From assembly GCF_022179185.1 (NCBI RefSeq), contig NZ_BPQJ01000023.1, positions 1 to 64,000 on the forward strand: DNA of 64,000 bases, read 5' to 3'. The notes under the pieces are model-generated. The model searched no databases, was not told the DNA's origin, and was given only the letters and a program-made list of their open reading frames with translations. Within the stretch, counting starts at the first letter, position 1. Each line of letters begins with the position of its first letter. Below, piece by piece: positions 32,583 through 41,724 of this stretch. The stretch is from Methylobacterium frigidaeris. Its GTDB lineage: Bacteria; Pseudomonadota; Alphaproteobacteria; Rhizobiales; Beijerinckiaceae. The translations under genes and the position numbers were made by a program.

Positions 32583-33140
32583 ATGTCCCCGCGCCGTTCC
32601 CGAGTCCTCCTGGCGGGCCTCCTCGCCGCGACCGTCTGCAGCCCGATCCTTGCCAGCCCGGCTCTCGCGCAGGCGAAGCCCGCCGCCCCCGCGGCTCCGG
32701 CCGCGCCGCAGCCCGCCGCCATCACCCCGAGCCACCTCGCGCTGGCCAAGGAGGTGATGCTCTCCTCCGGCATCGCCCGCTCGTTCGATTCGATCCTTCC
32801 GGCCTTCGGCGAGCAGATCAAGCAGGCGGCGGTCACCCGGCCCGAGCTGACCAAGGACCTCGCCGAGGTCATCGAGAAGATGCAGCCCGAGCTGGAGCTG
32901 CAGAAGCAGCGGATCATCGACACCGCCTCGCGCATCTATGCCAACAAGCTCACCGAGGCCGAGCTGCGCGACATCGCCACCTTCTTCCGCTCAGCCTCGG
33001 GCAAGCGCTACGTCGAGACCCAGCCCCAGGTGCTCGACGACATGGTGCAGGCGATGCAGACCTGGACCCAGGAGGTCTCGGAATACATGATGGTCCGGGT
33101 GCGGGCCGAGATGGGCAAGCGCGGCCACCAGCTGCAGTGA
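32583..33140 (+). CDS. DUF2059 domain protein, secreted
   Basis: The 185-residue product has a signal peptide ending ALAQA, an Ala/Pro linker and a helical DUF2059 domain with NKLTEAELRDIATFFRSASG and KRYVETQPQVLDDMVQAMQ. DUF2059 proteins are periplasmic or secreted and of unknown role. Its stop overlaps the GTG of the following polymerase-like gene by 3 bases, so the two are coupled. Confidence 0.8.
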   Translation: MSPRRSRVLLAGLLAATVCSPILASPALAQAKPAAPAAPAAPQPAAITPSHLALAKEVMLSSGIARSFDSILPAFGEQIKQAAVTRPELTKDLAEVIEKMQPELELQKQRIIDTASRIYANKLTEAELRDIATFFRSASGKRYVETQPQVLDDMVQAMQTWTQEVSEYMMVRVRAEMGKRGHQLQ

Positions 33141-34357
33141 TCGTCCGCACGGCCGGAGAGCGGGCCGCGACGCTCGATCGTCTCGGCGCGATCGTCATCG
33201 CCGCCCTGCCGGCCTGCATGGCAGCGGCGAACCGTTCGAGCCCGGTGGTGATCGGTCTCGCCGGGATCCTGCTGCTCGCGGGCGCCGCGACGGCCGGGCG
33301 ACCGCTGCGGGCGCTCCTCGTCGCCCCGCTCGCGACGCCCGTGGGGATGACCGCCCTCGCCTTCCTGGTCTGGTGTGCGGTGAGCCTCGCCTGGAGCCCG
33401 CTGCCGGGCCTGTCGCTGCGCACCCTCTCCGAGTTCCTGCCGGCGCTGGCCGGCGCCTACCTGGTGGCGCGCCTCGCGCCGCCGCATCTCGGTCCGGTGG
33501 CCAAGCCGGCGGCCTGGATCCTGGTCGCGACCTGCCTCTACGTGGTGGCGGACCTCGCCTCCGGCCTGGTGATCCGGGAGGCCCTGGGCCAGCGCGTCGC
33601 CGCCTTCGCGTTCAACCGCCCGCTCCTGACCGTGATGCTGCTGGTCTTCCCCCTCACCGCGTACCTCGCGGCGACCGGCCGGCGCGGCCTGGCGGCCCTG
33701 ACCGCCGCAATCGTCGCGGTGGCGGCCTGGCGCTCGGTCAGCGGCGCGACGGTGCTGGGGCTCGCTGCCGGCGCCCTCACCGTCGCTGCGCTGCGCTGGC
33801 TGCCGGCCCGGGCGGGGATCGGCCTCACCGGAGCGGCGCTCCTCGGCGCCCTCGTCCTCGCGCCGATCGAGGGCGATCTGCTCGCCCGGACCATGCCGGA
33901 GGCGCTGCACCAGCGGCTCGCCGCCAGCAGCACCCGCGCCCGGGTCGCCATCGCCCGCAGCTTCGGCGCCGCGGTCGCCGCCGATCCCTGGCGCGGGGCC
34001 GGATACGGCACCTCCGGGCGCTTCCAGGACGCGCCGGTGGCCGAGCGGATCGAGCCCGAGATGCGCTTCATGCTGGCGGTCGGGCACCCGCATAACAGCT
34101 TCCTGCAGGTCTGGGCCGAGCTCGGGGTGGTCGGCGCGACGCTCGCGGCGCTCGTCCTGGTCCTCACCTTGCGGGCCCTGTCGGCCTGGGCCACGCTCGC
34201 CCGCAGCACCGCCCTGGCGCTCCTGGCGGCGGCCGGCATCGTCGCCTTCGTGGAGCACGGCGCCTGGCAGGCCTGGTGGACCGCCGGTGTCGGCGCCGCC
34301 ATCGCCTGGCTGCGCGCCCTACGGTATCAGATTGAAGCCCTAACGGACGAGCGGTGA
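33137..34357 (+). CDS. O-antigen ligase / Wzy-like polytopic membrane protein
   Basis: This 406-residue protein has about ten membrane segments and the large periplasmic loop of the O-antigen ligase (Wzy_C) family, with DPWRGAGYGTSGRFQ and GHPHNSFLQVWAELGVVG, where the conserved His lies. It probably ligates or polymerises an undecaprenyl-linked glycan. It is away from the EPS locus. GTG start overlaps the DUF2059 stop; its own stop overlaps the gor start. Confidence 0.78.
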   Translation: MIVRTAGERAATLDRLGAIVIAALPACMAAANRSSPVVIGLAGILLLAGAATAGRPLRALLVAPLATPVGMTALAFLVWCAVSLAWSPLPGLSLRTLSEFLPALAGAYLVARLAPPHLGPVAKPAAWILVATCLYVVADLASGLVIREALGQRVAAFAFNRPLLTVMLLVFPLTAYLAATGRRGLAALTAAIVAVAAWRSVSGATVLGLAAGALTVAALRWLPARAGIGLTGAALLGALVLAPIEGDLLARTMPEALHQRLAASSTRARVAIARSFGAAVAADPWRGAGYGTSGRFQDAPVAERIEPEMRFMLAVGHPHNSFLQVWAELGVVGATLAALVLVLTLRALSAWATLARSTALALLAAAGIVAFVEHGAWQAWWTAGVGAAIAWLRALRYQIEALTDER

Positions 34358-35775
34358 TGGCCATGAGCGGAACCGAGCACGAGCCCTTCGACGACCAAGG
34401 CTTCGACGTGGACCTGTTCGTGATCGGCGGCGGCTCCGGCGGGGTGCGGGCGGCGCGCATCGCCGCCGGCTACGGCGCGCGGGTGCAGCTCGCCGAGGAG
34501 TACCGGGTCGGCGGCACCTGCGTGATCCGCGGCTGCGTGCCGAAGAAGCTGATGGTCTATGCCGGCCGGTTCAGTGACGAGTTCGAGGACGCCGCCGGCT
34601 TCGGCTGGGAGGTCGGCACCCCGCGCTTCGACTGGGCGACCCTGAAGGCCCGGCGCGACGCCGAGGTCACGCGGCTCGAGGGCATCTACGCCACCAACCT
34701 GATGCGGGCCGGCGTCGAGGTGGTGGCCGACCGGGCGGTGATCGAGGACCCGCACACGGTGCGGCTGGTCCGCTCCGGCACGCGGGTGCGCGCCCGCCAC
34801 ATCCTGATCGCGGTCGGCGCCCACCCGGTCAAGGAGCCGCTGATCCCCGGCGCCGAGCTCGCCATCACGTCGAACGAGGTGTTCGAGCTCGAGACCCAGC
34901 CGGAGCGGATCCTCGTCGTCGGCGGCGGCTACATCGCGGTCGAGTTCGCGGGCGTGTTCGCGGGCTTGGGCACCCGCACCACCCTGCTTCACCGCGGCGA
35001 CCGGCTCTTGCGCGGCTTCGACGGCGAGATCCGCCAGGCCCTCGGCGAGGCCTATGCCAAGCGCATGGACCTGCGCCTGAACGCCACCGTCCACCGCCTC
35101 GACCGGCGCGACGGCGCGATTCTCGCCACGCTGAACGACGGCAGCGAGATCCTGGTCGATCAGGTGCTGGTGGCGACCGGCCGGCGCCCCAACGTCGCGG
35201 GCCTCGGGCTGGAGCGGGCGGGCATCGCTCTCGACGTCGCCGGGGCGATCCCCGTCGACCGCTTCTCCCAGACCGCCGCGCCGTCGATCTACGCCGTCGG
35301 CGACGTCACCAACCGCGCGGCGCTCACGCCGATCGCGATCCGCGAGGGCCACGCCTTCGCCGACACGGTGTTCGGCGGAAAACCCTGGGCGGTCGACCAC
35401 GGCCTGATCCCGACCGCGGTGTTCTCGACGCCGGAGATCGGCGTCGTCGGCCACGGCGAGGAGGTCGCGCGCCGGCTCTATGGCGAGATCGACGTCTACG
35501 AGGCCCGCTTCCGGCCGATGAAGGCGACCCTGTCGGGCCGCGACGAGCGGATTCTGATGAAGATCATCGTCGAGCGGGCGAGCGACCGGGTGGTCGGCGT
35601 CCACGTGCTCGGCCACGATGCCGGCGAGATCATCCAGGCGGTCGGCATCGCGGTGACGATGGGGGCGAAGAAGGCCGATTTCGACCGCACCATCGCGGTC
35701 CACCCCACCGCCGGCGAGGAGCTGGTGACGATGCGCACGCCCTCGGTGGTCAAGCAGCCGGTCGCGGTGGGGTGA
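34357..35775 (+). CDS. gor: Glutathione-disulfide reductase
   Basis: Gor reduces glutathione disulfide with NADPH. The 472-residue flavoprotein has the FAD motif VIGGGSGGVRAARIAA, the redox pair C55/C60 in GGTCVIRGCVPKK (the plant/alphaproteobacterial form), the NADPH motif VVGGGYIAVEFAGVFAGLG and the C-terminal active-site HPTAGEELVTMR. I take the ATG at 34357 sharing one base with the upstream stop; GTG 34354 and ATG 34363 are alternatives. Confidence 0.93.
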   Translation: MAMSGTEHEPFDDQGFDVDLFVIGGGSGGVRAARIAAGYGARVQLAEEYRVGGTCVIRGCVPKKLMVYAGRFSDEFEDAAGFGWEVGTPRFDWATLKARRDAEVTRLEGIYATNLMRAGVEVVADRAVIEDPHTVRLVRSGTRVRARHILIAVGAHPVKEPLIPGAELAITSNEVFELETQPERILVVGGGYIAVEFAGVFAGLGTRTTLLHRGDRLLRGFDGEIRQALGEAYAKRMDLRLNATVHRLDRRDGAILATLNDGSEILVDQVLVATGRRPNVAGLGLERAGIALDVAGAIPVDRFSQTAAPSIYAVGDVTNRAALTPIAIREGHAFADTVFGGKPWAVDHGLIPTAVFSTPEIGVVGHGEEVARRLYGEIDVYEARFRPMKATLSGRDERILMKIIVERASDRVVGVHVLGHDAGEIIQAVGIAVTMGAKKADFDRTIAVHPTAGEELVTMRTPSVVKQPVAVG

Positions 35776-35803
35776 GCCGGACCGGCCCCGCGGGGCCGAT
35801 GCG

Positions 35804-36823
35804 TCAGAACGGCGCCCCGTCCCTTACCGTCAGCGCCCGCGGATCCTCCTTCACCCGCGCCGGGTAGGAGATCGTGCGGGCGTGGCCCGGGACACGATCG
35901 AGGGCGATCATGCGGATCAGGCTCGCGCGGGCGAGGTCGTGCTCGGTCAGGGCCGTCTCGCCGGGGCCGCGGGATTGCGCCAGGCAGGCGGCGAAGGGGA
36001 GCGACCCGTAGGCGGCGAGCGGGTAAGGGTGCCAGCCATCGGCATCGAGCGGGCTCGGGCGCTCCAGGATCCACGCGGCACTCGCCCCCGAGACGTGCCG
36101 GCCTCCCGGCGCCGTGAGGTCGAAGGCCTGGAGCATCGTGCCGGCGGTCTCGTTCTTCAGGTTGAAGCGCACGGTTGCGGGATCGAGGAGCGTCAGGATC
36201 GCGCTCACCGTATCGCCCGGCGCGATTGCGAGGCCGAGGGGCTGGGGGGCGTTGTCCTCGCCCCGGGCCCACCATTGCACCCAGCTCTCGTAGCGGGCCT
36301 CGGCACCGTCCCAGGCCTGCAGCGTGCCGATCTGCGGCAGGCTGGCGTTGCGGTAGGCGCCCTGCCCGTCGAGGCCGATCCAGGTCGAGGCGCGGGCCGG
36401 ACGGCCCGCTTCCCCCGACACGGCCGGCACGCGCCAGCGCGCCATCACGCCGACGAGGCGGCGTCCGTGGAAAGCGGTGAGCGAGGCCCCCGACCAGTTC
36501 ACGCTGCGGCGCACCGGCACGGAGGCGTGCGGGCGCGCGACCAGGACGTGCGGGACCACGGCGGGCCGCAGCGCCTCCACGAAGCGCAAGGGGCGGTCCG
36601 GCGGCGGCGCCAGGAAGGCGCGGCGGAGGGCGCGCGCCGCCGGACCATCCTCCGGCCGCGGCGCCGGGAGGCCGTAGGAGGCGAGAAGATCCGGATCGGC
36701 CCGCGTCGGGTCGAGATCGGCCGGCGGCAGGGGGAGAGGCCGGAGGGCGAGGGGCGGCGCGGGATTCCCGGCACTGTCGTCGGAGGTTCGGGACAGCTCG
36801 GGCGTCTGTGAGTTCCGGGGCAT
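35804..36823 (-). CDS. Peptidase G1 (eqolisin)-like protein
   Basis: The 339-residue protein has the eqolisin beta-sandwich: RRSVNWSGASLTAF, MARWRVPAVS, STWIGLDG, then Q164 (LPQIGT) and E254 (AAWILERPS), the positions of the glutamine-glutamate dyad. Fungal G1 peptidases are acid-active secreted enzymes; bacterial relatives are less studied. There is no signal peptide on this start, so localisation is unclear. GGAGGGAGG precedes the ATG. It follows the PAP2-type gene by 16 bp on the same strand. Confidence 0.75.
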   Translation of the reverse strand: MPRNSQTPELSRTSDDSAGNPAPPLALRPLPLPPADLDPTRADPDLLASYGLPAPRPEDGPAARALRRAFLAPPPDRPLRFVEALRPAVVPHVLVARPHASVPVRRSVNWSGASLTAFHGRRLVGVMARWRVPAVSGEAGRPARASTWIGLDGQGAYRNASLPQIGTLQAWDGAEARYESWVQWWARGEDNAPQPLGLAIAPGDTVSAILTLLDPATVRFNLKNETAGTMLQAFDLTAPGGRHVSGASAAWILERPSPLDADGWHPYPLAAYGSLPFAACLAQSRGPGETALTEHDLARASLIRMIALDRVPGHARTISYPARVKEDPRALTVRDGAPF

Positions 36824-36839
36824 GGCGGCCTCCCTCCGC

Positions 36840-37874
36840 TCACGGCTCGTCCGAGGGCAGGACCAACTCCGGGTTGAGCTCCCGGGCGGCCGCGATCACG
36901 GCGTCGCCGAAGCGCGGCAGGTCGTAATCCCCGCGGCTCAGGCCTTCGCCGCGATGGGCCGACAGAACTCCGAAAACCGCGTCGGCGAGCCGGTGGCCGG
37001 CGGTCGAATCGCTCGGATAGTGCAGCCCGGCGATCTCGCGGTTGCGGGCGACGCGCCGGGCGAGGGCCTTCAGGGTCTCGTCGACAGGGCAGCGCTCGGC
37101 ATGGGGCAGGCCGGCGACGCGGACGACAGCGGCGACGCACCGCGCCATCAGCCGCGCCTGGGTGGCGTGGCCGCTCGGGAAGGACGAGTGCCCCGGCACC
37201 GGCACCGGGGGCAGCAGGGCCGGGCAGAGGAAGGAGGGCCGCGGCCGGTCGAAGTCCTCCTTGAAGCGCAGGGCCGCGAAGGAGCCGACGAGGCTCGCGA
37301 TGTGCAGCACCCGGTAGGTGCGGGGATGCGAGGCCGGATTCATCGACAGGGCCTCCAGGAAGGCGGTGATGAACTCGACGTCCTGGGCCAGGATCTCAGC
37401 CAGCGCCGAGGCGCGCTCGTCCCGCGCCAGCACCAGCAGCGTGTCGAGCTCGACGTCCTGGCCGCTCCTGCCGTTCGTCCGGGCGCGCAGGTCGAGGAGG
37501 ATCTGCGCCATCGCGTCGTGGAGGGCGTCCGTGTCCCAGTCCGTCGCGGCGAAGTCCCGCAGCACCCGATAGGCGTACCAGCGCCCGGCCCAGGCGCGGT
37601 CCTCGAAGGCGAGCGACCGGCCGGTCGGGTCATCCAGGCTGCGGAAGGCGATGCGCCGGCGTGTGGCGTCCGCCCGGGTCTCGTCGCGGATGAAGACCGG
37701 GCGGCGCAAGGCGCCGATCTCGGCGCCCTCCTCCGTCACCTCGAGGGAGAACGGGAAGTCCGGCCGGTCGGGCACGAACCAGCCGCCGGCATCGCCGTTG
37801 ATGCCGGCATTGCCGGTGTTGCCCGTATTGCCGGTGTTCCCGGTATTGCCCGTGTTCCCCGTATTGCCGGTCAT
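36840..37874 (-). CDS. PAP2-type phosphatase / vanadium haloperoxidase-like protein
   Basis: The 344-residue protein has the PAP2 catalytic motifs: K205...RPRPS (206-213), FPSGH (232-236) and R279...H285...D289 (ARNREIAGLHYPSD). The layout fits vanadate-dependent haloperoxidases or acid phosphatases without membrane segments. Its N-terminus is about seven NTG tripeptides encoded by 9-bp units (37806-37870). GGGGAGGGGAG lies just before the ATG. It may share a transcript with the cyclase upstream and the G1 peptidase downstream. Confidence 0.78.
   Translation of the reverse strand: MTGNTGNTGNTGNTGNTGNTGNAGINGDAGGWFVPDRPDFPFSLEVTEEGAEIGALRRPVFIRDETRADATRRRIAFRSLDDPTGRSLAFEDRAWAGRWYAYRVLRDFAATDWDTDALHDAMAQILLDLRARTNGRSGQDVELDTLLVLARDERASALAEILAQDVEFITAFLEALSMNPASHPRTYRVLHIASLVGSFAALRFKEDFDRPRPSFLCPALLPPVPVPGHSSFPSGHATQARLMARCVAAVVRVAGLPHAERCPVDETLKALARRVARNREIAGLHYPSDSTAGHRLADAVFGVLSAHRGEGLSRGDYDLPRFGDAVIAAARELNPELVLPSDEP
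37806..37870. repeat. 9-bp tandem repeat coding for NTG tripeptides
   Basis: About seven 9-bp units of ATTGCCGGT/GTTCCCGGT type at the 5' end of the PAP2-like gene. Copy-number change would keep the frame and alter the length of a flexible N-terminus. Confidence 0.85.
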
Positions 37875-37961
37875 CGCTCCCCTCCCCGATCCGACTGTCC
37901 CGGTTCAACTCGTCCAGCTCACCTTGGCGCGAGCCGGCGCCACGGCGGGCGCGGCGTCAGG

Positions 37962-39704
37962 TCAGTCCGGCAGCCCCGCCGCCCGCAGGTGCCCGATCCA
38001 GCGCGACTGGACCGGGTCGGCGAAGGGGCAGCGCGGCGCGTAAGCCTCGAGCCGGAAGCTCGGCTGGAGACGCATCAGCTCCGCCGCCGCCTTCGCCGCC
38101 TCGGGGAGGCGGCCGGCCGCCGCCAGGCTCGCCGCGAAGGTGCGCAGGGTGAAGCGGATGGCGCAGTTGCGCGCCACCGCGCTGCGCGACCAGGCCACCG
38201 CCGCGTCGTAATCGCCCGCGACGTAGTGGGCCTGGGCGAGCAGGCCCTCGTGCCAGAAGGTGTAGGGGTCGCTCGGCGCCAGGCGCTGGCCGGTCTCGCC
38301 GTGCTCGACCGCCCGCCTCCCGTCGCCGGCGAAGCCGTGGGCGGCGCTGCTCATCGTCCAGGCGATGGCGAGGCTCGGGCCCGCCTCGATCGCCCGGTCG
38401 AGGAAGAGCCGCGCCGTCCGCGCGTCGCGCAGGAGATAGGCCTGGACGTGGCCGTAGATCGCGAGCGCCAGGGGGTCGTTGGCGTCCCGCTCGATCGCCG
38501 CGCGGGCCCGGTCCGCCGCCGCCCGGCCGTCGCCGTCCGGATCGGGCGAGCCCATCTCGCCGACCCGGAAGATGTGCCACCAGGCCGCGTAGGCGAAGGG
38601 CGGCGCGTAGGACGGGTCGAGGGCGATCGCCTGCTGCAGGAGGCCGCCGGCCCGGGCGAAGCTCTCGGCATCCATCCGGTGCAGCAGGTCCAGCGCCTGG
38701 AGCAGCAGGTCGTAGCTCGTCAGGCTCGCGGGGTGCTTGCGCAGGGCCCGCTGCAATTCGCGCTCGCGCACATGCGGCGCGAGGTTGCGGATCAGTTTCA
38801 GGGCGATGGCGTCCTGCAGGGCGAAGACCTGGTCGACGAGGCCCTCGTAATGGTCGGCGCTGACCACCGCCCCGGTGCCGCACTCGATCAGCGCGGTGCA
38901 GACCCGCAGGGTGTCGCCGTGATGCTGGATCGTCCCGTCCATGACGTAGCGCACACCGAGGCGGCGGCCGAATGCCGCCGGATCGGTGCGCCCGCGGCGA
39001 TACGCCAGGGTCGAGCCGCGGGAGATCACGAACAGGTCGCGCAAGTTCGACAGCGCCCGGACGATCCAGTCGGTGAAGCCGTCCGCCAGGGTGAGGCGGT
39101 CCGGCTTGCAGGCCCGGAACGGCAGCACCGCGATCGAGGCCCGGGCCTCGGCGCCCGGCGCGCACTCGCCGGCGCGCGGGCCTGAGCCCGTCCCGGACCG
39201 CAGGGCGTAGACCCGGACCGGCCGGGCGTGGTTGCGCAAGGGGAGCGGCCCGAGATCGGTCGCCAGCGCCCGCGCCGCGCCGCTCGCCCGGGAGAACACC
39301 GCCTCCGAGACGATCACGTCGCCGGCCTCGGCATAGGCCTGCAGCCGGGCCGCCACGTTGACGCCGTCCCCGAAGACGTCGCCGTCCTCGACGATGATCT
39401 CGGCGAGGTTGACGCCCATCCGGAAGGTCAGGCGCGCCTCCGCGGGCTCGCCCTCCATCGCCGCGGCGATGCGGCGCTGCACGGCCAGCGCGCAATCCGC
39501 CGCCGGGCCGGCCTCCGGGAAGGTGGCGATGAAGCCGTCGCCGGTATTCTTGACGATCCGGCCGCCGCAGGCGGTGATCACCGGATCGATGATCCCGGCG
39601 CGCAGGATCTTCAGGCGTCGGTGGGTCTCCTCCTCGGCCATCTCGCTGAGCCGGGTGTAGCCGACCACGTCGGCGACCAGGATAGCGGCGAGGTGGCGCT
39701 CCAT
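37962..39704 (-). CDS. Class III adenylate/guanylate cyclase with TolB-like and TPR regions
   Basis: The 580-residue product starts MERHLAAILVADVVGYTRLS with a class III cyclase domain: metal aspartates D12 and D56 (NTGDGF), K52 and the FGDGVNVAARL dimer motif. A TolB-like segment (ASIAVLPF ... LFVISRGSTLAYRR) and about 250 residues of TPR-like helices follow. This architecture is common in Bradyrhizobium and Methylobacterium and makes cAMP in response to unknown cues. A longer form from ATG 39830, preceded by GAGGCGGAG, would add 42 residues that include a 15-bp tandem repeat. Confidence 0.85.
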   Translation of the reverse strand: MERHLAAILVADVVGYTRLSEMAEEETHRRLKILRAGIIDPVITACGGRIVKNTGDGFIATFPEAGPAADCALAVQRRIAAAMEGEPAEARLTFRMGVNLAEIIVEDGDVFGDGVNVAARLQAYAEAGDVIVSEAVFSRASGAARALATDLGPLPLRNHARPVRVYALRSGTGSGPRAGECAPGAEARASIAVLPFRACKPDRLTLADGFTDWIVRALSNLRDLFVISRGSTLAYRRGRTDPAAFGRRLGVRYVMDGTIQHHGDTLRVCTALIECGTGAVVSADHYEGLVDQVFALQDAIALKLIRNLAPHVRERELQRALRKHPASLTSYDLLLQALDLLHRMDAESFARAGGLLQQAIALDPSYAPPFAYAAWWHIFRVGEMGSPDPDGDGRAAADRARAAIERDANDPLALAIYGHVQAYLLRDARTARLFLDRAIEAGPSLAIAWTMSSAAHGFAGDGRRAVEHGETGQRLAPSDPYTFWHEGLLAQAHYVAGDYDAAVAWSRSAVARNCAIRFTLRTFAASLAAAGRLPEAAKAAAELMRLQPSFRLEAYAPRCPFADPVQSRWIGHLRAAGLPD

Positions 39705-40175
39705 GGTCCGGACGTCCTGGGGCGAGGGATCCCGGGTTAGGAGATCCTGAGCCAGGAGATCCCGGGCCAGGAGATCCCGAGCCCGAACCTCGGGAGGGGA
39801 TGGGCCGCCCGCCGGCTCGGCCGGTCGCATGCTCCGCCTCATCGCGGGCGGCCCTGCGCGATCGAAGATCGAACATTCCGCAACAATGCGGCGGAGCTTT
39901 TGCTTTGATAAGCATCAATCATGGCAGCACCGATCCGGCGCGAATACTGTCATGTGCTGACAGAGAGGTCCAGTGCCGAGTGCCTATGCCGAATGCCGGA
40001 GCGTGCGAGCCGGCACGCGTGGCCGGGCGCCGATGCTGCGCCGCGAGATCACCCCGGGTCACCGCGAAGAGCAGCCCTGCGCAAGACCCCTCGCGCGGCG
40101 GGCCAAACCCCCCTATAAGCCCGGCTTCCGCGACCGACCTGACCGGTTATCGAAGAGGTGCGCGAGGAGAGGACG
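39705..40175. other. Divergent region between cyclase and DAHP synthase
   Basis: Apart from the 15-bp repeats and a possible cyclase extension to 39830, no gene is visible. An AT-richer patch (39895-39965) contains a CTGTCA/TGACAG inverted repeat (39947-39952 and 39958-39963) that could be an operator or part of the DAHP synthase promoter. Confidence 0.4.
39725..39784. repeat. 15-bp tandem repeat (4 units) before the cyclase
   Basis: Three close units GGAGATCCYGRGCCM (39740-39784) and one diverged unit (39725-39739). In the cyclase frame they encode RDLLA-type pentapeptides without a stop, so they may be part of an N-terminal extension. Confidence 0.8.
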
Positions 40176-41558
40176 ATGAGCGAGCGTTGGACCCCCACGA
40201 GCTGGCGGCGGCTGCCGATTCAGCAGGTCCCGGATTATCCGGATTCCGCTTCCCTCGAGGCGGTGGAGCGGCAGCTCGCGAGCTTTCCCCCCCTCGTTTT
40301 TGCCGGTGAGGCGCGCAAGCTGAAGCAGGGGCTCGCCAAGGTCGCGGCCGGCGAGGCCTTCCTGCTCCAGGGCGGCGACTGCGCCGAGAGCTTCGACGAG
40401 CATTCCGCCGACAACATCCGCGACTTCTTCCGCGTCTTCCTGCAGATGGCGCTGGTGCTGACCTTCGCGGGCGGCTCGCCGGTGGTGAAGGTCGGCCGCA
40501 TCGCCGGGCAGTTCGCCAAGCCGCGCTCCTCGCCGACCGAGACCGTGGACGGCGTCTCGCTGCCGAGCTACCGCGGCGACATCGTCAACGGCATCGGCTT
40601 CTCGGAGGCCGAGCGGGTGCCCGATCCGCGTCGGCAGGCCGAGGCCTACCGCCAGTCGGCGGCGACGCTGAACCTGCTGCGCGCCTTCGCGACCGGCGGC
40701 TACGCCAATCTCGAGAACGCGCATCGCTGGATGCTCGGCTTCGTCAAGGACTCGCCCCAGTCCTCGGCCTATGCCGACCTGGCGCAGCGCATGACCGAGA
40801 CCCTCGACTTCATGCGGGCGATCGGCATCAACCCGGAGACGCACCAGGAGGTGCGCCAGACCGATTTCTACACCAGCCACGAGGCCCTGCTGCTCGGCTA
40901 CGAGGAGGCCCTGACCCGGGTCGATTCGACCAGCGGCGACTGGTACGCGACGTCGGGCCACATGCTGTGGATCGGCGACCGCACCCGCCAGGCCGACCAC
41001 GCCCATATCGAGTTCGCCCGGGGCATCAAGAACCCGATCGGCCTCAAATGCGGCCCGTCGCTGAAGGCCGACGACCTGATCAGACTCGTGGACTTGCTGA
41101 ACCCGACGAATGAAGCCGGGCGCCTGACCCTGATCTGCCGCTTCGGCGCCGACAAGGTCGGCGACCACCTGCCCGGGCTGATCCGGGCGGTGGAGCGCGA
41201 GGGCCGCACCGTCGTGTGGTCCTGCGACCCGATGCACGGCAACACCGTGACGGCGAGCGGCTACAAGACCCGGCCGTTCGAGCGGGTGATGAAGGAGATC
41301 CAGGGCTTCTTCGACATCCACCAGGCGGAAGGCACGCATGCCGGCGGCATCCACCTCGAGATGACGGGCAAGAACGTCACCGAGTGCACCGGCGGCGCCC
41401 GGGCGCTGACGGCCGAGGATCTGCGCGACCGCTACCACACCTATTGCGACCCGCGCCTCAACGCCGAGCAGGCGCTGGAAGTGGCGTTCCTGACCGCCGA
41501 CCTCGTCAAGCGCGAGCGCCGGCAGCACGAGCACCCGCGGATCGAGGCGGCCGAGTAG
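40176..41558 (+). CDS. aroG: 3-deoxy-7-phosphoheptulonate synthase, class II
   Basis: The first enzyme of the shikimate pathway joins PEP and erythrose-4-phosphate. The 460-residue product is a plant-type class II DAHP synthase: SWRRLPIQQVPDYPD start, FLLQGGDCAESF, VKVGRIAGQFAKPRSSPTE, WSCDPMHGNT and the C-terminal GGIHLEMTGKNVTEC with metal ligands. GAGGAGAGG precedes the ATG. A strong hairpin follows the stop. Confidence 0.95.
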   Translation: MSERWTPTSWRRLPIQQVPDYPDSASLEAVERQLASFPPLVFAGEARKLKQGLAKVAAGEAFLLQGGDCAESFDEHSADNIRDFFRVFLQMALVLTFAGGSPVVKVGRIAGQFAKPRSSPTETVDGVSLPSYRGDIVNGIGFSEAERVPDPRRQAEAYRQSAATLNLLRAFATGGYANLENAHRWMLGFVKDSPQSSAYADLAQRMTETLDFMRAIGINPETHQEVRQTDFYTSHEALLLGYEEALTRVDSTSGDWYATSGHMLWIGDRTRQADHAHIEFARGIKNPIGLKCGPSLKADDLIRLVDLLNPTNEAGRLTLICRFGADKVGDHLPGLIRAVEREGRTVVWSCDPMHGNTVTASGYKTRPFERVMKEIQGFFDIHQAEGTHAGGIHLEMTGKNVTECTGGARALTAEDLRDRYHTYCDPRLNAEQALEVAFLTADLVKRERRQHEHPRIEAAE

Positions 41559-41585
41559 GCCTTCTCGGACCTTCGGGATGAGACG

Positions 41586-41631
41586 AGGCCCGGGCTGGGT
41601 GCCGCGTTCGCGCGGCGCCCGTCCCGGGCCT
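41586..41631. terminator. Hairpin terminator between DAHP synthase and convergent hydroxylase
   Basis: AGGCCCGGG (41586-41594) pairs with CCCGGGCCT (41623-41631); after a small bulge GGGTGCCGCG pairs with CGCGGCGCCC around a TTCG loop. It lies 28 bases after the DAHP synthase stop and can end transcripts from both sides. Confidence 0.75.
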
Positions 41632-41724
41632 TCTCGTGTCGGCGCGACCCGCCTTCCGTAAGCTCCTCCCCTTTCCCGGATCTCCTTCCACTGATGCTTC
41701 AGTCGTCCGGGGAGAGGGAGAGGC

